64,000 nt of DNA from Paenibacillus oralis (lineage in GTDB: Bacteria > Bacillota > Bacilli > Paenibacillales > Paenibacillaceae): NCBI RefSeq assembly GCF_003863965.1, contig NZ_RRCN01000001.1, forward strand, positions 3,740,304 to 3,804,303. The letters are read 5' to 3'. A model generated the notes under the pieces. It was not told where the DNA came from. It was given only the letters and a program-made list of their open reading frames with translations, and ran no database searches. Position 1 is the first letter of the stretch. The number at the start of each line of letters is the position of its first letter. A program made the translations under genes and the position numbers. Below are positions 1-8,701 of this stretch, one piece after another.

Positions 1-475
1 TTTAAAAGAGGTGCAAACCTATATTCAAAGCGGAAATGTGCTGTTCGTATCGGATGAGGAGGAGGGGGCGCTGCGCGTGCGGATCGAACAGATTATCCGC
101 CAGGACCTCGGCTTGGACGTCCCTGTCGTCTTAAGAACGGCGGCAGAGCTGGAAGGCGCAGCGGCGGGCTGCCCGTTTACGGCGGAGGAGGTATCCGCGG
201 CGGAATCGACTTCGGCGGGAGAATGCTTGTACGTGGCGTTTTTGAAAGGCGAGCCTTTGACGGAGGCGCTGGAGCGATTTGCCACCGTTTACGCGAACGA
301 CAAGGAGCAATTCCGCGCGGCCGGTAGAGAGGTTTATCTGCTGTTCTCCGACAGCGTCCGCAACTCCAAGCTGGCGGCGAATCTGCAGAAGCTGGATGAA
401 TCCGTCACCGTTCGCAACTGGAAGACGGTAAACAAGCTGGTGTCTTTGGCCGAAGGTTTGGAGAAGCAGCAGTAA
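1..475 (+). CDS. DUF1697 family protein, 5' end outside window
   Basis: Partial gene: the reading frame is open from the first base, and the visible residues LKEVQTYIQSGNVLF match the conserved early segment of DUF1697 proteins (about 180 residues), so roughly the first 25 residues lie upstream. The visible part is about 157 residues and ends at TAA 473-475. The apparent GTG at position 11 is internal, not a start. DUF1697 proteins are small, cytoplasmic and of unknown function. The gene converges with the phosphatidyltransferase 13 bp downstream. Confidence 0.85.
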   Translation, partial: LKEVQTYIQSGNVLFVSDEEEGALRVRIEQIIRQDLGLDVPVVLRTAAELEGAAAGCPFTAEEVSAAESTSAGECLYVAFLKGEPLTEALERFATVYANDKEQFRAAGREVYLLFSDSVRNSKLAANLQKLDESVTVRNWKTVNKLVSLAEGLEKQQ

Positions 476-488
476 AAGTTAGGATCGG

Positions 489-1049
489 TTAGTGAGCACG
501 CCGTTCCCGATTTTTGCCTACGAACAAGCTTTTCCGGTTAAACTCGAGCTTCCGCGAGGTCAGATGAATCAGCAGCTCTTCCAAGGCGGTGATCGTGGAG
601 ATGATGCATATTGCAGCGAGCACCCACGGCTTGTTACCGGCGGCGATCATGATCAGGGGGGCAACAAAGACGAGAAGCCCGGTCAATTTGTTGCCCCAGG
701 TATGGATCATGGCCACGGTGCGATATTTGCAGGCGGCATAAACGGCGGTCGCCAGGCGTATGGCGACGGCGACGGCAAGGTACGGCCAGATGATCCCCAT
801 CCGGTCTCCCGACCAGCGAACCAACGCGGCGGTAACTATTCCGAACATCAGGAGATCGGCCGAGGAGTCCAGTTTGGCCCCGTTCTCGCTGACCGTATTC
901 GTTCTGCGCGCGATCCATCCGTCAAGCACGTCGGTGAACCCGGCGATCACATAGAAGGTGAGAAACGCCGCCGGTTTATTCATCATGAAAATTAACATGA
1001 AAGACAGGACGATGCGGCTAAGGGTCAAGCCATTGGCCAGATGCTTCAT
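489..1049 (-). CDS. CDP-alcohol phosphatidyltransferase family membrane protein
   Basis: A 186-residue integral membrane enzyme that transfers a phosphatidyl group from CDP-diacylglycerol to an alcohol. The signature D-x2-D-G-x2-A-R-x8-G-x3-D-x3-D is intact (residues about 40-66: DVLDGWIARR, then GAKLDSSAD). Hydrophobic segments follow to residue ~165, consistent with five or six membrane spans. The C-terminus is basic (RKSLFVGKNRERRAH). The ATG is preceded by GAGGAG at a normal distance. The alcohol (glycerol phosphate, serine, inositol phosphate) cannot be told from sequence alone. The protein resembles the PgsA group more than PssA, but it is not next to the usual pgsA neighbours. Confidence 0.85.
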   Translation of the reverse strand: MKHLANGLTLSRIVLSFMLIFMMNKPAAFLTFYVIAGFTDVLDGWIARRTNTVSENGAKLDSSADLLMFGIVTAALVRWSGDRMGIIWPYLAVAVAIRLATAVYAACKYRTVAMIHTWGNKLTGLLVFVAPLIMIAAGNKPWVLAAICIISTITALEELLIHLTSRKLEFNRKSLFVGKNRERRAH

Positions 1050-1205
1050 ACCGTTCTCCTCATTCCAGGGTTGATGGCGCGGCTGCCAAAGGCACTTTTT
1101 GGTGCCTATGTTACCGCAAAGTGCGTACTATTAATTTCACGATCTCTGAGTGCATAATAACATAATGGATCAAGAAATATCAGGAGAGTTATGGAGGGAT
1201 TGGTC

Positions 1206-2000
1206 ATGGATTTGCAATTGAAAGGAAAAACGGCGCTCGTTACCGGGTCCACGGCCGGCATCGGCAAAGCGATCGCCGCTTCGCTGGCGGCGGAAGGCGC
1301 AACCGTGCTCGTCAACGGCCGGAGTGAGGAGAAGGTTAACCAGGCTATCGCGGAGATTCAAACGCAGTATCCTGCGGCGCTCCTGAAACCGGCGGCGGCC
1401 GATTTGGGCACGGAGGATGGATGCAACAAGGTGATGGACGATTATCCGGACCTGGACATTCTGATCAACAATCTTGGGATTTTTGAGCCGGCCGAATATT
1501 TCGATATCCCTGACGAGCAATGGTTCAAGTTCTTTGAAGTCAATGTGATGAGCGGCGTCCGGTTAACCCGCGGGTATCTAAAACGGATGCTGGAAAAAGG
1601 GACGGGGCGGGTCATCTTCGTGGCCAGCGAAGCCGCGATCATGCCATCGCTGGAAATGGCGCATTACAGCGCGACGAAAACGATGCAGCTTTCAGTGTCC
1701 CGCAGCTTGGCCGAACTGGCGAAAGGGACCGGTGTCACGGTCAACACGGTCATGCCCGGCTCGACGTTGACCGAAGGAGTGGAGAAAATGCTGGACACGC
1801 TGTACCCGAACGAAAAGCTGACGATCGAAGAGGCGGAAAAGAAATTTATGGCGGAAAACCGCCCGACTTCGATCATTCAGCGACTGATTCGTCCGGAGGA
1901 AATCGCCCATTTCGTGACTTATTTGAGCAGCCCGCTATCCTCGGCGATCAACGGCGCCGCGCTGCGGATCGACGGGGGATTGGTGCGCAGCGTATTCTAA
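1206..2000 (+). CDS. SDR family NAD(P)-dependent oxidoreductase
   Basis: Classical short-chain dehydrogenase of 264 residues. It has the cofactor motif TGSTAGIG (about residues 13-20), NNLG in the central strand, catalytic Ser in VASEAA and the YSATK catalytic Tyr/Lys pair, and ends IDGGLVRSVF. I chose the ATG at 1206 because GGAGGG sits 7 bp upstream. An in-frame ATG at 1191 with AGGAGA is an alternative that adds five residues. Substrate unknown. It appears to be a single-gene unit: the upstream gene diverges and the downstream 370 bp carry a repeat. Confidence 0.9.
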   Translation: MDLQLKGKTALVTGSTAGIGKAIAASLAAEGATVLVNGRSEEKVNQAIAEIQTQYPAALLKPAAADLGTEDGCNKVMDDYPDLDILINNLGIFEPAEYFDIPDEQWFKFFEVNVMSGVRLTRGYLKRMLEKGTGRVIFVASEAAIMPSLEMAHYSATKTMQLSVSRSLAELAKGTGVTVNTVMPGSTLTEGVEKMLDTLYPNEKLTIEEAEKKFMAENRPTSIIQRLIRPEEIAHFVTYLSSPLSSAINGAALRIDGGLVRSVF

Positions 2001-2135
2001 GTTTGAAATGCATAACTCAACTTAAGCAGTATGAAATTGGCTAGTAGGCCCTTGATGCAATTGGGGATATCCACCATCTACCGGGAGAAAAAATGGTACG
2101 TTTTTCATGGGAAGAAGGACGGTCTGATGGGGATC

Positions 2136-2327
2136 AAGTGCAAAAGTGCATTCGATTCTCCGTAAATTACCATTTTAGAACGGTTGAAATGCAAAAGTAC
2201 ATCTCATTTAGGGCTGTACGATAAAAAAGCAGCTTTTGGCCGGAAATGAACTGCATTTTTACATTTGAACCACCGTTTTGGGGAGTTTCGACAATAATCG
2301 CCTGCACTTTTGCATTTCGTGGGATTT
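2136..2327 (+). repeat. Family A quadripartite repeat, copy A1
   Basis: A 192-bp element with four TGCAAAAGTGCA-type 12-mers, starting at 2139 and 2190 (direct) and 2252 and 2303 (inverted, TGCAxTTTTxCA). Spacings are 51, 62 and 51 bp. It shares long stretches with 23662-23854 and, reversed, 42944-43135. It fills most of the gap between the SDR gene and ung (2001-2373). I see nothing definite in 2001-2135. Confidence 0.85.
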
Positions 2328-2373
2328 GCTCCACCTGCTTTTAATTTGGCTTCGTTCTGCGAAAAAAGTTGAG

Positions 2374-3048
2374 TTACAAATTCGGAAGCTGCCAATCGAT
2401 TTCGGGAAGCCCCTTGTCCCGCAAAAACTGGTTTGCCCGCGAAAAAGCACGGCTGCCCAAAAATCCGCGATGAGCGGACAAGGGGCTTGGGTGCGGCGTT
2501 CGAATCTGATGATGGTTGCTGTTATGGATAAGCGCCGCTTTTTTCTGGGCATGGCTGCCCCACAACAGGAACACGACCGGCTCCTCCTTCTGGTTCAACG
2601 TCTCGATCACTTTGTCGGTGAAGTTCTCCCAGCCCATATCCTTGTGGGAATTCGGCGTGTCCGCACGCACGGTCAGCACTGTGTTGAGCAGCAGCACTCC
2701 CTGCTTGGCCCACGGTACGAGGTGGCCGTTATTGGGGATGGAGCAGCCCAAATCGTCCTGCAGCTCTTTGAAAATATTTTGCAGGGAAGGAGGGGGCTTA
2801 ATTCCCGGTTTCACGGAAAAGCTTAGCCCATGGGCTTGCCCCGGTCCATGATAAGGGTCCTGCCCTAAAATAACGACCTTCGTGTCAGCGAAAGAAGTAT
2901 AATGAAGCGCGTTGAAAATATCGTACATGTCGGGATAAATCGTTTTCGTTTTATATTCGTTCGCCAGGAATTTGCGCAGCTGCAAGTAATACGGTTTCGC
3001 GAATTCGGCCTCCAGGAATGGGGCCCAATCGTTTTTCAGAATAGTCAA
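2374..3048 (-). CDS. ung: Uracil-DNA glycosylase (family 1)
   Basis: Removes uracil from DNA as the first step of base excision repair. Motif A is complete ([17 protein letters not shown], with the catalytic Asp and the Tyr that excludes thymine), and the substrate-binding loop [14 protein letters not shown] is near the C-terminus. Length of 224 residues is normal for UDG family 1. I prefer the TTG start at 3048 because GAGGTG (3063-3058) lies 9 bp upstream. The longer GTG start at 3060 overlaps that ribosome binding site. It stands alone, with repeats on both sides. Confidence 0.95.
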   Translation of the reverse strand: MTILKNDWAPFLEAEFAKPYYLQLRKFLANEYKTKTIYPDMYDIFNALHYTSFADTKVVILGQDPYHGPGQAHGLSFSVKPGIKPPPSLQNIFKELQDDLGCSIPNNGHLVPWAKQGVLLLNTVLTVRADTPNSHKDMGWENFTDKVIETLNQKEEPVVFLLWGSHAQKKAALIHNSNHHQIRTPHPSPLSAHRGFLGSRAFSRANQFLRDKGLPEIDWQLPNL

Positions 3049-3134
3049 AACATTTGTCACCTCGAATTTAAATCTAGCGGATCGACCCTGGAAAGAACGC
3101 GGTAATCTGCGGCTGGGTACCCACCCAACTCACA

Positions 3135-3340
3135 AAAATAGCGGAACTTTATGGTCTTATTTTCCAGACCAGGCCATGTTCATCTTCATTAGCGGAATTT
3201 TTTGCCCTTATTTTCCTATGGACGTTATGAAATGCGGTCATTTCCTATGTGTTTCGAGAAAATAACGCCATAAATTTCCTCTATTTCACTCAACTTGGGG
3301 GATATCGCCGAAATAGCGACATTTTTTGCCCTTAAGTTTT
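3135..3340 (+). repeat. Family B quadripartite repeat, copy B1
   Basis: About 205 bp with two direct motifs of the type TAGCGGAAxTTTxTGxxCTTATTTTCC (TAGCGG at 3139 and 3190, 51 bp apart). Two inverted versions follow (AATAACGCCATAAATTTCC and AATAGCGACATTTTTTGCC) whose shared CG centres at 3266 and 3317 are also 51 bp apart. Other copies are at 8427-8628 and, reversed, 35143-35348. The 3061-3571 gap otherwise holds only the transaldolase terminator. Confidence 0.85.
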
Positions 3341-3502
3341 ACTCTCCGCAAGAGGAGCCCCGCCCGCCGCCATACTCACGTTATTCCAGCAACTGTCCGC
3401 TAGTTTGTTAAGGTTAAATTTCGACAAAGTTCCGTAAAGTTCCTGCCTCGCCGGAGAGAAAGTGTCCAAGTTATCCTTGGCCGCGGCATTGCTCCGGTCC
3501 GC

Positions 3503-3541
3503 AAAAAAAGAACCGCGCCCCGGCGAGGCCGAGGCGGCGGT
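3503..3541 (-). terminator. Rho-independent terminator of the zwf-tal unit
   Basis: On the minus strand a GC-rich hairpin (ACCGCCGCC / GGGCGCGGT, imperfect) is followed by TTCTTTTTTT. It lies 31 bp past the transaldolase stop codon. Confidence 0.7.
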
Positions 3542-3571
3542 CCATAAGGAGGAACCCGGGAATCCGGGGGG

Positions 3572-4234
3572 TTACAGCGATTTTTTCCAGTCGGTGGCGA
3601 ACTTTTCCAATCCCTGATCGGTTAATGGGTGTTTGGTCAACTGTTCGATCACGCTAAACGGAATCGTGGCGATATGCGCGCCGGCCAGCGCAACGCGGGT
3701 CACGTGGTCCGGGTGGCGTACGGAAGCGGCGATGATTTGCGATTCCAGCCCGTGAATGCGGAATACTTCGGCCACTTTCGAAACAAGCTGTACGCCGTCT
3801 TCCGAAATGTCGTCGAGGCGGCCGAGAAACGGCGATACGTAAGTAGCCCCCGCGCGTGCGGCGAGCAGCGCCTGGTTGACGGTGAAGATGAGCGTCACGT
3901 TGGTTTTTACGCCTTTTTGGGAAAGATAACGGCAGGCTTCCAGCCCGGCGAGCGTCATCGGCAGCTTGATCGTAATCTTGGAATCGTTGTTGTTGATTTT
4001 GATCAGCTCGTTCGCTTCGGCGATCATATCTTCAGCGGTTAAAGCGTCAGGCGTCACTTCGGCGGAGACGGATTCGACTTCGGGTACGGTCTGCAGAATT
4101 TCGGCGATCCGGTCCTCGAATTTCACGCCTTCCTTGGCGACGAGGGAAGGATTGGTCGTCACTCCGGACAAAACACCAATTTTGTAAGCTTTTTTGATGT
4201 CTTCCACATTCGCTGTGTCGATAAAAAATTTCAT
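3572..4234 (-). CDS. Transaldolase / fructose-6-phosphate aldolase-like protein
   Basis: 220-residue small transaldolase-family protein starting [20 protein letters not shown], with TNPSL after strand 1, the Schiff-base lysine segment IKLPMT, and the conserved SPFLGRLDD motif. The small Firmicutes members of this family (such as B. subtilis YwjH) act as transaldolases in the non-oxidative pentose phosphate pathway, while enterobacterial FSA cleaves fructose-6-phosphate. I cannot tell them apart here, but the zwf neighbour 31 bp upstream favours transaldolase. The start at 4234 is set by GGAGGT 9 bp upstream. The longer open frame upstream overlaps zwf and is not coding. Confidence 0.9.
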   Translation of the reverse strand: MKFFIDTANVEDIKKAYKIGVLSGVTTNPSLVAKEGVKFEDRIAEILQTVPEVESVSAEVTPDALTAEDMIAEANELIKINNNDSKITIKLPMTLAGLEACRYLSQKGVKTNVTLIFTVNQALLAARAGATYVSPFLGRLDDISEDGVQLVSKVAEVFRIHGLESQIIAASVRHPDHVTRVALAGAHIATIPFSVIEQLTKHPLTDQGLEKFATDWKKSL

Positions 4235-4265
4235 CGTCCTTACCTCCAAATTATAGATTTTGGCT

Positions 4266-5795
4266 TTATTTGACCGACAAGGCTTCCCGAACGCCGTTTG
4301 CGGTGGATGGTTCTGCGGCGCCGGCGTCCGTTTCTTCGTCGAACCACCAACGATACCCGTCTTTGGCCAGCAATTCGTTTGCTGCCTCCGGACCGAAGGA
4401 GCCTGCCGGGTAATCGTGCAGGGGAACCCGGCCTGCCGCGAATGCGTCCAGAATCGGCTGCACCCATTTCCAGGACAACTCGACTTCGTCCCAATGCGCA
4501 AAGTAGGTGGAATCCCCGCGCAAGGCGTCGAAAATCAAGTTTTCGTAAGCCTCAGGCACCGCGTTGCCGCTTTGTCCGGGACCGATCAGCACCGGGGTAA
4601 GATCCTGTTTATGGGAAACTCCCCCTGAGTTCAATTGCAGGTAAATTCCTTCGTTCGGGCTGATTTCAAACACCAGAAGATTGGGCACCTGACCGTCTTT
4701 TTTTGCGGCGGACTGTTTGATCGGCTCTTTGAATTCGATCACGATCCGCGTCGATTTCTCCTTCATCCGCTTCCCGGTCCGGATATAAAACGGGATTCCG
4801 CGCCAAAAGACATCGTCGATCTGCAGCTTGGCGGCGATAAACGTCTCGTTGGCGGAGCCTGGGGCAATGCCGGGCTCGGACGTATAGCCGACGACGGGTT
4901 TGCCTTGAATTACTCCATTAGTATATTGTCCGCGCACTACGTTTACTCCCACATTTTCAACCGGCAGCGGTTCGAGGGATTCCATCACCAGCTTTTTGTT
5001 TTGCCGCACCTGTTCGAGGCTGTTGCTGCTTGGCAGATGGCTGGCCAGCATCATCAGGAGCTGGAGCATATGGTTTTGGAACATATCCCTGACGGCGCCG
5101 GACTTATCGTAATAACCGGCCCGTTCCTCGACGCCGACCGTTTCGCTGGCGGTGATTTGCACGTTGGCGATGTAACGGTTGTTCCATGCCGCTTGCAGCA
5201 CCGGATTCGTCTGCTGCAAAACTTCCAGCTTCTGAACCATCGGTTTGCCGAGATAATGGTCGATCCGGAAAATTTCTTCTTCGGTAAAAGCTTTGCTGAG
5301 CTGCGCGTTAAATTGGCGGGCGGATTCCAAATCGCGTCCAAACGGCTTTTCGATGATCAGCCGCTTCCAGCCCTTGGCGGAGCCGAGTCCGCTTTCCTGA
5401 ATGTTCGTGCAAATCGTTTCGAACAGCTCGGGCGCCACCGACAAATAAAACAGCCGGTTCGGGGCAGCCCCCAAGGCTTGCTCCCGCTGCTCGATCAACC
5501 GCAGCAAAGTCTGGTAATCCTCCTTGCGGCCCACGTCGAGCACCTGATAGCGGAATGCGCTCAGAAACCGGTTTAAGGCCCCGGAATCATCCGCTTCCCG
5601 TCTGGAAAAGCTGCGCAGAGATTGTTCGATGTTCGCCCGGAAGGTGTCATCGGACCATTCTCTCCGGCCCAGGCCAATCAAGGAAAAAGCTTGCGGCAGT
5701 TTGCCATCGAGAAATAGATTAAACAGGGCGGGGTAAATTTTCCGTTTGGCCAAATCTCCTGTTGCCCCAAACAAAACAAAGGTGCTGGCTTCCAT
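4266..5795 (-). CDS. zwf: Glucose-6-phosphate 1-dehydrogenase
   Basis: Oxidises glucose-6-phosphate to 6-phosphogluconolactone and makes NADPH, the entry to the oxidative pentose phosphate pathway. At 509 residues it has the normal length. The N-terminal [11 protein letters not shown] is the nucleotide-binding motif, and [12 protein letters not shown] contains the active-site His and Lys. The gene is followed after 31 bp by the transaldolase on the same strand and diverges from the LysR gene 176 bp away. No gnd gene is present in the window. Confidence 0.97.
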   Translation of the reverse strand: MEASTFVLFGATGDLAKRKIYPALFNLFLDGKLPQAFSLIGLGRREWSDDTFRANIEQSLRSFSRREADDSGALNRFLSAFRYQVLDVGRKEDYQTLLRLIEQREQALGAAPNRLFYLSVAPELFETICTNIQESGLGSAKGWKRLIIEKPFGRDLESARQFNAQLSKAFTEEEIFRIDHYLGKPMVQKLEVLQQTNPVLQAAWNNRYIANVQITASETVGVEERAGYYDKSGAVRDMFQNHMLQLLMMLASHLPSSNSLEQVRQNKKLVMESLEPLPVENVGVNVVRGQYTNGVIQGKPVVGYTSEPGIAPGSANETFIAAKLQIDDVFWRGIPFYIRTGKRMKEKSTRIVIEFKEPIKQSAAKKDGQVPNLLVFEISPNEGIYLQLNSGGVSHKQDLTPVLIGPGQSGNAVPEAYENLIFDALRGDSTYFAHWDEVELSWKWVQPILDAFAAGRVPLHDYPAGSFGPEAANELLAKDGYRWWFDEETDAGAAEPSTANGVREALSVK

Positions 5796-5927
5796 ACGTT
5801 TCTCTCCTCTCGCATAGCTTCTCTATCGTCATATAGGATGAACGGAAGACAGGATAAAATAGCCCTATCTCCTATCTGTAAGCTATGGTATCTTTTTTCA
5901 TAATCCACTATAATACGAATAGACTTC

Positions 5928-5946
5928 ATATATGTAATTAATATAT
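5928..5946. promoter_or_regulatory. AT-rich dyad, candidate LysR operator
   Basis: ATATATGTAATTAATATAT is an inverted repeat of two ATATAT arms around a 7-bp centre. It lies in the divergent zwf/lysR gap, 26 bp before the LysR start codon. LysR-type sites typically contain T-N11-A dyads, which this fits. AT-rich palindromes also arise by chance in promoters, so this is only a candidate. Confidence 0.4.
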
Positions 5947-5971
5947 TTGACAGGAGATATAGATCACATCT

Positions 5972-6853
5972 ATGAGCATTAATTATGAATTATACAAAGT
6001 GTTTTACTGGGCCGCCAAAACAGGCAGTCTGACGCAAGCCGCCAATGCCCTGTATCTGACTCAGCCGAGCGTAAGCCATGCGATCAAACAGCTGGAGGAA
6101 AGCTTCGGGCTGACTTTGTTTTACCGGAATTCCAAGGGAGTTTCTTTAACCCAGGAGGGGGCCGTTCTTTTTTCCTATATCGAGCAGTCCCATATTTTAA
6201 TAACGACGGCCGAGCAGAAAATGGCCGAGCTGAAAAACCTCGACAGCGGCGAGCTGCGGATCGGCGGCAGCGACTCGCTGTTTAAGCATTATTTGCTGCC
6301 CTTCGTGGAGGGGTTCCATGTCCGGTACCCGGGGATCGGCATTCATCTGCTGCACGGTACCACGCCGGAGATTATGACGTTTCTGAAAGAAGGGAAAATC
6401 GATCTGGGCGTCGCCCGGATGCCGATTGTGGATTCGCAGATTGAGGTCAGGCAGGGAATCGAACTGCAGGATTGCTTTGTGGCGGGCTGCCGTTTTTATG
6501 AGGAGCTCAGAGACAAGGTGCTGACGCTGGAGGAGTTGATGAAGTATCCGCTCATTCTGTTCTCGCGCAACAGCCGGGCGCGGATGGCCATCACGGAGCT
6601 GTTTCAGGACTATGGCTTTGAGCTCAAACCCGAAATCGAGGTCGGGAGCGTGGGGCTGCTGATCGAGATGGCGCGCAGGGGACTGGGGATTTCTTACGTG
6701 GCGCGGGAATTCGTGTCCAAGGAGCTGGAGGAAGGATCCCTGTTTGAAATCAGGTTGGACGTCAAGCTTCCTCCGTCCCAGGTAGGTATCATGAACATGC
6801 GGAATATGCCGCTTTCGCAAGCGGCCCGGCGGTTTATCGAAAGCTTTAAATAG
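5972..6853 (+). CDS. LysR family transcriptional regulator
   Basis: 293 residues. The N-terminal winged helix-turn-helix is clear (GSLTQAANALYLTQPSVSHAIKQLE, residues ~17-41), followed by a linker and the two-lobed LysR effector domain. It lies 100 bp upstream of, and in the same direction as, the YeeE/YedE-TusA pair, and diverges from zwf. Related LysR proteins are often found beside YedE/YedF sulfur or selenium genes, so control of the downstream pair is the likelier role, but control of zwf cannot be excluded. The AGGAG site is about 15 bp from the ATG, which is long. Confidence 0.9.
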   Translation: MSINYELYKVFYWAAKTGSLTQAANALYLTQPSVSHAIKQLEESFGLTLFYRNSKGVSLTQEGAVLFSYIEQSHILITTAEQKMAELKNLDSGELRIGGSDSLFKHYLLPFVEGFHVRYPGIGIHLLHGTTPEIMTFLKEGKIDLGVARMPIVDSQIEVRQGIELQDCFVAGCRFYEELRDKVLTLEELMKYPLILFSRNSRARMAITELFQDYGFELKPEIEVGSVGLLIEMARRGLGISYVAREFVSKELEEGSLFEIRLDVKLPPSQVGIMNMRNMPLSQAARRFIESFK

Positions 6854-6952
6854 GGAGCGTAAGCATGGAAGTAATTTAATGTTGACTAAATAAATCGGAA
6901 TTGATAGCATTGGCGGTATAGAGATGAAAATTCTATAAGGAGAGGTGAAAAC

Positions 6953-8026
6953 ATGCTGCAAATGGTCATTACCGGCTTGATCTGCGGCGGCTTGCTGGGC
7001 TTTGTGATGCAGCGGGGCCGTTTCTGCTTGACGGGCGGTTTTAGAGATATGTATCTGACCAAAAACAACCGCATGTTCTACGCTCTGCTGATCGCCATTG
7101 CGGTTCAGGCTATCGGTATTTTCGCGCTGGCGCAATTCGGTGTGATCGAATTTTCCGCCGGGACGTTCAATTGGCTTGCGGTCATTATAGGCTATTACGT
7201 CTTCGGTATCGGGATCGTCCTGGCGGGAGGATGCGCGACGGGGACCTGGTACCGGGCCGGCGAAGGCTTGATCGGCAGTTGGATTGCGTTGTTCGGCTAT
7301 ATGGTGATGAGCGCCGTGATGAAAACGGGGCCGTTGTCAGGCTTCACAAAGTCGATTTCGGCCGTCAGCGCTCCGACGAATTCCATTCCGCAGACGTTTG
7401 GCCTCAGCGCCTGGTTCATTGTGACGCTGGTGGTCATCATCACCGCCTTTTTGGTGGTCCGGGAGCTGCGCAAACCAAAGGTGGCGCTGCCGGCTTTGAA
7501 AGCGAAGCGGAGCGGGCTCGCTCATTTACTGTTCGAGAAACGCTGGCATCCGTTCTTCACGGCGATCCTGGTTGGCCTGATCGCGATTCTGGCCTGGCCG
7601 CTCAGCGAAGCGACCGGAAGAAAGGCCGGCCTGGGCATAACGACGCCTTCGGCGAACATCGTGCAATATCTTGTAACGGGAGATCAAACGATTTTGAATT
7701 GGGGCGTATTTCTGGTGCTCGGCATCCTGCTTGGCTCGTTTGCCGCGGCCAAGGCGAGCCGGGAATTCAAGTTTCGCGCGCCGGACGCCAAGACGTCCGT
7801 CATCAGCTTTGCCGGCGGCATTCTGATGGGCTTTGGCGCCAGCCTGGCCGGAGGATGCTCCATCGGCAACGGCCTGGTTCAGACGGCCATGATGACCTGG
7901 CAGGGCTGGGTGGCCCTGGCGGTGATGATTCTCGGGACGTGGACCGCATCTTATTTTGTGTATGTACGTCCCCGTTCCCGCAAGGCTGAAGCACGCACCA
8001 CCGCTTCGGTACAAACAGCAGTTTAA
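6953..8026 (+). CDS. YeeE/YedE (TsuA-like) thiosulfate uptake membrane protein
   Basis: 357-residue polytopic membrane protein of the sulf_transp family (PF04143), with its repeated cysteine motifs: RGRFCLTGG (residue ~22), AGGCATGTWYRAGEG (~90) and AGGCSIGNG (~303). In TsuA these cysteines relay thiosulfate through the membrane. About nine to ten hydrophobic segments are visible. The start has AAGGAGAGGTG upstream. The TusA-like gene follows 12 bp later, the standard partner arrangement (TsuA-TsuB). Confidence 0.9.
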   Translation: MLQMVITGLICGGLLGFVMQRGRFCLTGGFRDMYLTKNNRMFYALLIAIAVQAIGIFALAQFGVIEFSAGTFNWLAVIIGYYVFGIGIVLAGGCATGTWYRAGEGLIGSWIALFGYMVMSAVMKTGPLSGFTKSISAVSAPTNSIPQTFGLSAWFIVTLVVIITAFLVVRELRKPKVALPALKAKRSGLAHLLFEKRWHPFFTAILVGLIAILAWPLSEATGRKAGLGITTPSANIVQYLVTGDQTILNWGVFLVLGILLGSFAAAKASREFKFRAPDAKTSVISFAGGILMGFGASLAGGCSIGNGLVQTAMMTWQGWVALAVMILGTWTASYFVYVRPRSRKAEARTTASVQTAV

Positions 8027-8038
8027 GGAGGAGAACAT

Positions 8039-8266
8039 ATGACTCAACAGAAATTGTCGGTAATCGGCCAGGTTTGTCCCTTCCCGCTGATTGAAGCCAA
8101 GGAAGCGATGGAATCGCTGGCCAGCGGAGACGAGTTGATCATCGATTTCGACTGTACGCAGGCGACGGAGAGCATTCCGCAGTGGGCGGCTGAAGAAGGC
8201 CATACGGTAACCAACTACGAGCAAATCGGCGATGCGACATGGACGATTAGCGTCCGCAAGAAATAA
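8039..8266 (+). CDS. TusA/YedF-like sulfurtransferase (TsuB-like)
   Basis: 75 residues with the family signature Cys-Pro-x-Pro at the start of helix 1 (GQVCPFPLIEAKEAM). The active-site cysteine carries sulfur as a persulfide. In thiosulfate uptake systems this small cytoplasmic protein takes sulfur from the YeeE/YedE transporter. It is preceded by AAGGAGGAG and lies 12 bp after the transporter, so the two are surely cotranscribed. Confidence 0.92.
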   Translation: MTQQKLSVIGQVCPFPLIEAKEAMESLASGDELIIDFDCTQATESIPQWAAEEGHTVTNYEQIGDATWTISVRKK

Positions 8267-8286
8267 GCCGTTAAGGCGTTTTATAC

Positions 8287-8342
8287 AGGAACCCCCGCGA
8301 GGTACGGGCCGGAACATGCATCCGGCAACGAACCTGCGGGGG
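8287..8342 (+). terminator. Hairpin after the thiosulfate uptake pair
   Basis: CCCCCGCgAGGT pairs imperfectly with ACCTGCGGGGG across a ~30-base loop, about 20 bp past the TusA-like stop. The U-tract is weak, so it may be a terminator or an mRNA 3' stabiliser. Confidence 0.45.
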
Positions 8343-8426
8343 CTTGCTGTTTGCAGGGGCTCCTTAATAATTGCATTTCCTACACTTGGCATAGAGCGAT
8401 TGATCCGAATGAGGGCGATAAAAAAT

Positions 8427-8628
8427 AAAAATAACGGAACTTTATGGTCTTATTTTCCACAATGGAGATGTTCATCAGCATTAGCGGTATATTATGGTCT
8501 TATTGCCCATTGAACGGTACGGAAAAGGGTCATTCCCATGCGATTCAAGAAAATAGCGCCATAAATTTCCTCTATTTGATTCTACATGGGGGATATCGAC
8601 CCAATAGCGACATTTTTTTCCGTTATGT
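8427..8628 (+). repeat. Family B quadripartite repeat, copy B2
   Basis: Second full copy of the B element. Direct motif centres are at 8435 and 8485 (50 bp), and inverted motif centres at 8557 and 8608 (51 bp). The segment ATAAATTTCCTCTATTTGA is nearly identical to B1. It fills the gap between the TusA-like gene and the convergent GNAT-SDR gene. Confidence 0.85.
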
Positions 8629-8701
8629 TCTCCCCAGGGGTTTTTCAACATGAAATGCTTGATTGTTTTGTCAAACGCCGCTTTTAGTTCTGAGCCCAAA
8701 A

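Noticed and set aside
2204..2395. Short open frames inside family A repeats (also 23699-23905 and 42889-43104)
   Set aside because: They share sequence only because the repeat is shared; frames differ between copies and lack start signals.
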